From CBDDGJ01 sp965227805 (GTDB taxonomy: Bacteria > Pseudomonadota > Alphaproteobacteria > RS24): a DNA stretch of 64,000 nucleotides. The notes below the pieces were generated by a model. That model was not told the DNA's origin. It made no database searches and worked only from the letters and a program-made list of their open reading frames with translations. The stretch is taken from NCBI GenBank assembly GCA_965227805.1, contig CBDDGJ010000004.1, positions 186,001 through 250,000 on the forward strand. Reading direction: 5' to 3'. A program made the translations under genes and the position numbers. This document shows, piece after piece, positions 61,422-64,000 of the stretch. Position 1 is the stretch's first letter. Every line of letters begins with the position of its first letter.

Positions 61422-62843
61422 TTATTTGACATCAATATCAAGCTCTTTAATTTTTTTGCGTAATGTATTGCGGTTAAGCCCTAATATCGTGGCGGCTTTG
61501 AGTTGATTATTGCGCACGATTTTAAGTGTTTCAATAATAAGGGGGCGTTCGACTTCGCTAATGATACGGTTATATAATCCTGGCGGGGGTAATGTATCAC
61601 CACATTCGGCAAAGTAATGATTGAGATAATGCCTTAGGCTTTCTGCAAAATGCTGGGTATCCGCCCTATTATCACTTTGCGCGTCCTTATTTTGTGCCAG
61701 TTCGGTTTGAATACTCTCAGTGCTGATGACTTCTTCTGTATAAAGGGCGGCAATGCGTAGAATAAAGTTACGCAATTCGCGCACATTGCCCTCCCATTTT
61801 TGTTTTTGCAGAATTTCCAGTGCGGCATTATCTATTATTTTTTCAGATAAGCCCTGTTTCACACTTTCGCGTAAAAAATGGCGTGCAAGTAAGGGGATAT
61901 CCTCGCGCCGTTCGCGTAAAGGTGGAAGGCGTAAGGGAATAACATTTAAGCGAAAAAATAAATCCTCCCGAAAAAGACCCTGGGCGATAAGGCGGCGTAA
62001 ATCCTGATGCGTTGCGGCAATAATGCGCGCATCGGTGCTGATTGTGTAGCGCGCACCCACGGGCATATATTCACCATCTTGCAAGACGCGCAATAGGCGC
62101 GTTTGTGCGTCAAGCGGCATATCGCCGATTTCATCTAAAAATAATGTGCCCCCCCGCGCCTGGGCAAAGCGCCCTTCCTGACGTTGCACAGCACCGGTAA
62201 ACGCCCCCTTTTCATGGCCAAATAATTCGCTTTCAATCAGATCTTTTGGGATGGCAGCCATATTGAGCGCAATAAATGCGCCTTGTTTACGTGTGCCATA
62301 ATCATGCAGTGCCCGTGCGACAAGTTCTTTTCCCGTCCCGCTTTCACCGGTTATGAGAACGGAAAGATCATTTTGCGTAAGGCGGGCAACCGCGCGGTAA
62401 ATATCCTGCATTGCTGGCGAGCGTCCAATAAGGGGTAACGCCTCTTCGTCTTGCTCGGTTGTGCGTGCTGCTGTGCGCGGTGTCTCTAATGCACGGGTAA
62501 CGAGACTTAGCAATTCCTTTAGATCAAAGGGCTTAGGTAGATAATCATAAGCCCCCTGCTCGGCAGCGGCAATGGCGGTTGAAAGTGTGTTTTGTGCACT
62601 AATCACAATGATTGGCATATGTGGGTGGTGCTTTTTTATACGTGGAATAAGGTCAAAAATATTTTGATCGGGCATCACAACATCACTAATTAAAAGGTCG
62701 CTTGCCTCCTTTGTCATGGCTTGCCACAGGCTTGCGGCACTTGCCACACTTTTCACATCATAGCCTGCCCGCCGCAAGGCTTGGGTTAGAACCGTGCGAA
62801 TGGCCTGGTCATCATCGGCAATTAGAATACGTGCTTTATTCAT
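61422..62843 (-). CDS. ntrC: Nitrogen regulation response regulator NtrC
   Basis: NtrC activates sigma-54 promoters under nitrogen limitation after phosphorylation by NtrB. The 473-residue product has a complete receiver (D-D-D near residue 10, phospho-Asp in L-I-S-D-V near 54, Lys in L-P-K-P-F near 104). The AAA+ domain carries G-E-S-G-T-G-K-E near 168, intact G-A-F-T-G-A near 217 and F-L-D-E-I near 238, and a Fis-type helix-turn-helix lies at the C-terminus. It follows ntrB after 2 bp. This intact protein contrasts with the degenerate NtrX-like gene at 44174. Confidence 0.95.
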   Translation of the reverse strand: MNKARILIADDDQAIRTVLTQALRRAGYDVKSVASAASLWQAMTKEASDLLISDVVMPDQNIFDLIPRIKKHHPHMPIIVISAQNTLSTAIAAAEQGAYDYLPKPFDLKELLSLVTRALETPRTAARTTEQDEEALPLIGRSPAMQDIYRAVARLTQNDLSVLITGESGTGKELVARALHDYGTRKQGAFIALNMAAIPKDLIESELFGHEKGAFTGAVQRQEGRFAQARGGTLFLDEIGDMPLDAQTRLLRVLQDGEYMPVGARYTISTDARIIAATHQDLRRLIAQGLFREDLFFRLNVIPLRLPPLRERREDIPLLARHFLRESVKQGLSEKIIDNAALEILQKQKWEGNVRELRNFILRIAALYTEEVISTESIQTELAQNKDAQSDNRADTQHFAESLRHYLNHYFAECGDTLPPPGLYNRIISEVERPLIIETLKIVRNNQLKAATILGLNRNTLRKKIKELDIDVK

Positions 62844-62845
62844 AT

Positions 62846-63961
62846 TTATTCCTTATGAGCCTCATTTGTTTCTTTTGAAGGAGCAAGCGGCGCCATGGGT
62901 AATAGCACACGAAAAACCGTTAAGTCGTTCGCGTGCTCATATTCCACTATGCCGCCATGATCCCCGATAATTTTGGCAACCATCGCTAGCCCTAAGCCGG
63001 AACCGCCGGTTTTATCGGTCACAAAGGGGTCAAATAAATGTGCGGCAATATCTTCCGAAACACCGGGACCATTATCAATAATGCTAAATTCCAATGGCAA
63101 ACTTACACGGTTTACGCGTCCGGGTAAGGTTAATTTAATACCCGGACGAAATGCCGAACAAATTTTAATTTCTGCAGTGGGCTGGTCTCCGATAGCTTCG
63201 ACGGCATTTTTTATCAGATTCAAAAAGGCCTGAATGAGCATATCCTTATTGCCCAAAACATGGGGCAATGAAGGGTCATATTGCTCGATGAATTTAACAT
63301 GGGCGCCAAATCCGGCTACAGCAAGCCGGCGTATATGGTCTAATATGCTATGCATATTTATGGAGTCATTTAATTGTGGCGGCTGATTGGTGAACACCTC
63401 AAACTGGTCAACCAAAGCGGCAATGCGGTCGGTTTCATCACAGATAAGTTGTGTTAGTTCACCATTTGCCGCGCTATTGTCAAGCTCCAATAATTGCGCT
63501 GCACCCTTTATGCCCGAAAGCGGGTTTTTAATTTCATGGGCAAGCATTGCCGCCATGCCACTTACTGAACGTGCGGCACCACGATGGGTTAATTGCTGGT
63601 CTATTTTATATGCCATAGATCGTGGCTGGATGACCAATAATATGCAGTTTTGTTCATAAAGAGGCACGACTTGTAAATCGACAATACGTCTTTTCCCCGT
63701 GCTATGGGATAAATATGGATGCGTTAAGTCAATATCATATTCGTTAAAACTTTCATGGGTTTGTAATGATTTCTCAATTAAAAAATTAACCGGCGAAGCT
63801 GGCGGGATGACGTCTGAAAAATTACGTTGCTTTAATAACTCGCTTCCCATGCCGAAAAACTCTTCTGCCGCAAAATTTGCATATTCAATGGTGCTGGGGG
63901 GAGAGATAATCAAAACCGGCTCTGGCAATGCCGCTAAAATTTTTGCTGTATCAACGGGCAT
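62846..63961 (-). CDS. ntrB: Nitrogen regulation sensor histidine kinase NtrB
   Basis: A 371-residue cytoplasmic kinase/phosphatase controlled by PII. It has an N-terminal PAS domain (about 10-110), the H-box L-A-H-E-I-K-N-P-L-S-G near residue 141, the N-box N-L-I-K-N-A-V-E near 242, and D-N-G-P-G-V plus G-S-G-L-G-L-A-M-V ATP-binding motifs near 300 and 326. Its ATG overlaps the stop of the upstream gene (TAATG), indicating translational coupling. Confidence 0.94.
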   Translation of the reverse strand: MPVDTAKILAALPEPVLIISPPSTIEYANFAAEEFFGMGSELLKQRNFSDVIPPASPVNFLIEKSLQTHESFNEYDIDLTHPYLSHSTGKRRIVDLQVVPLYEQNCILLVIQPRSMAYKIDQQLTHRGAARSVSGMAAMLAHEIKNPLSGIKGAAQLLELDNSAANGELTQLICDETDRIAALVDQFEVFTNQPPQLNDSINMHSILDHIRRLAVAGFGAHVKFIEQYDPSLPHVLGNKDMLIQAFLNLIKNAVEAIGDQPTAEIKICSAFRPGIKLTLPGRVNRVSLPLEFSIIDNGPGVSEDIAAHLFDPFVTDKTGGSGLGLAMVAKIIGDHGGIVEYEHANDLTVFRVLLPMAPLAPSKETNEAHKE

Positions 63962-64000
63962 TAGGCAGCGCGCTCTTGCGGTTTGGTTTGATAAAGCGTG
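63961..64000 (-). CDS. C-terminal end of the gene upstream of ntrB, probably dusB
   Basis: Only the last dozen codons (ending Gln-Glu-Arg-Ala-Ala) and the TAA stop are in the window. The stop overlaps the ntrB start codon. In alphaproteobacteria the gene before ntrB is usually the tRNA-dihydrouridine synthase dusB (nifR3). The call rests on gene order alone. Confidence 0.4.
   Translation of the reverse strand, partial: TLYQTKPQERAA

Noticed and set aside
1..64000. tRNA, rRNA, CRISPR arrays, transposases and integrases
   Set aside because: Looked for by eye in all intergenic gaps and among the reading frames; none was recognised.

Overview
The window is a densely packed stretch of an alphaproteobacterial chromosome of moderate G+C. 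The assignment rests on gene content and order: recG-sdhE-mfd, the UbiA to LpxK lipid run, xseA-DUF2093-M23 peptidase, DUF1289, an hspQ-type protein, rlpA-dacA-tmk-holB-metG, an ntrX-like/trkA/trkH/dat/hfq run, and ntrBC with what is probably the dusB end upstream. I cannot name a genus. I found no rRNA, tRNA, CRISPR array or transposase. Many genes overlap by 1-11 bp and only one gap exceeds 300 bp (50604-50946).

Layout. 1-3086: end of a probable MAPEG protein, then valine catabolism (mmsA, mmsB) and a membrane methyltransferase. 3087-5165: an AT-rich two-gene cassette (metallophosphoesterase plus PD-(D/E)XK nuclease), bounded by two copies of the last 88 bp of the methyltransferase gene. 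5294-13982: DUF502 protein, recG, sdhE, mfd, a Sel1-repeat protein and a MAPEG protein. 13984-22182: rsmE, then a tight run ubiA-desaturase-pmbA-msbA-like-waaA-lpxK (quinone and lipid A/Kdo synthesis). 22179-26000: M23 peptidase, DUF2093, xseA, purD. 26013-32108: acyl-CoA catabolic cluster with an APH-fold kinase, three acyl-CoA dehydrogenases (ACADs), a crotonase and an ABM protein. 32131-35678 (minus): hspQ, a YiiX-like papain-fold protein, an acyltransferase and a YejA-like binding protein. 35777-38360: old yellow enzyme, DUF1905, GST and flavin reductase. 38431-43960: cell wall and replication genes through metG. 43961-53951: degenerate NtrX, trkA, trkH, dat, divergent hfq, mazG, a di-iron-like protein plus styrene-oxide-isomerase-like pair, MBL protein and tatD. 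53961-61342: SDR, FrnE-like protein, tiny lipoprotein, three more ACADs, a ferric-reductase-like membrane protein and an acyl-CoA racemase/transferase. 61422-64000: ntrC, ntrB and the end of the upstream gene.

The many ACADs, the crotonase, racemase, valine enzymes and LvaA/ACAD10-like kinase suggest a heterotroph specialised in branched, hydroxylated or dicarboxylic acyl-CoAs. The ACADs occur partly as catalytic/non-catalytic pairs.

Most worth following up: (1) a small membrane protein that keeps the three catalytic positions I recall for styrene oxide isomerase (His, Asn, Tyr), in an apparent operon with a PF10118-type protein carrying a full di-iron Glu/ExxH pattern, which suggests an epoxide-forming and epoxide-isomerising module; (2) the metallophosphoesterase/nuclease cassette between duplicated gene ends; (3) an Hfq with several RNA-contact residues replaced; (4) an NtrX-like protein that has lost receiver and ATPase catalytic residues; (5) a hairpin containing the trkA ribosome-binding site and abutting its start codon.
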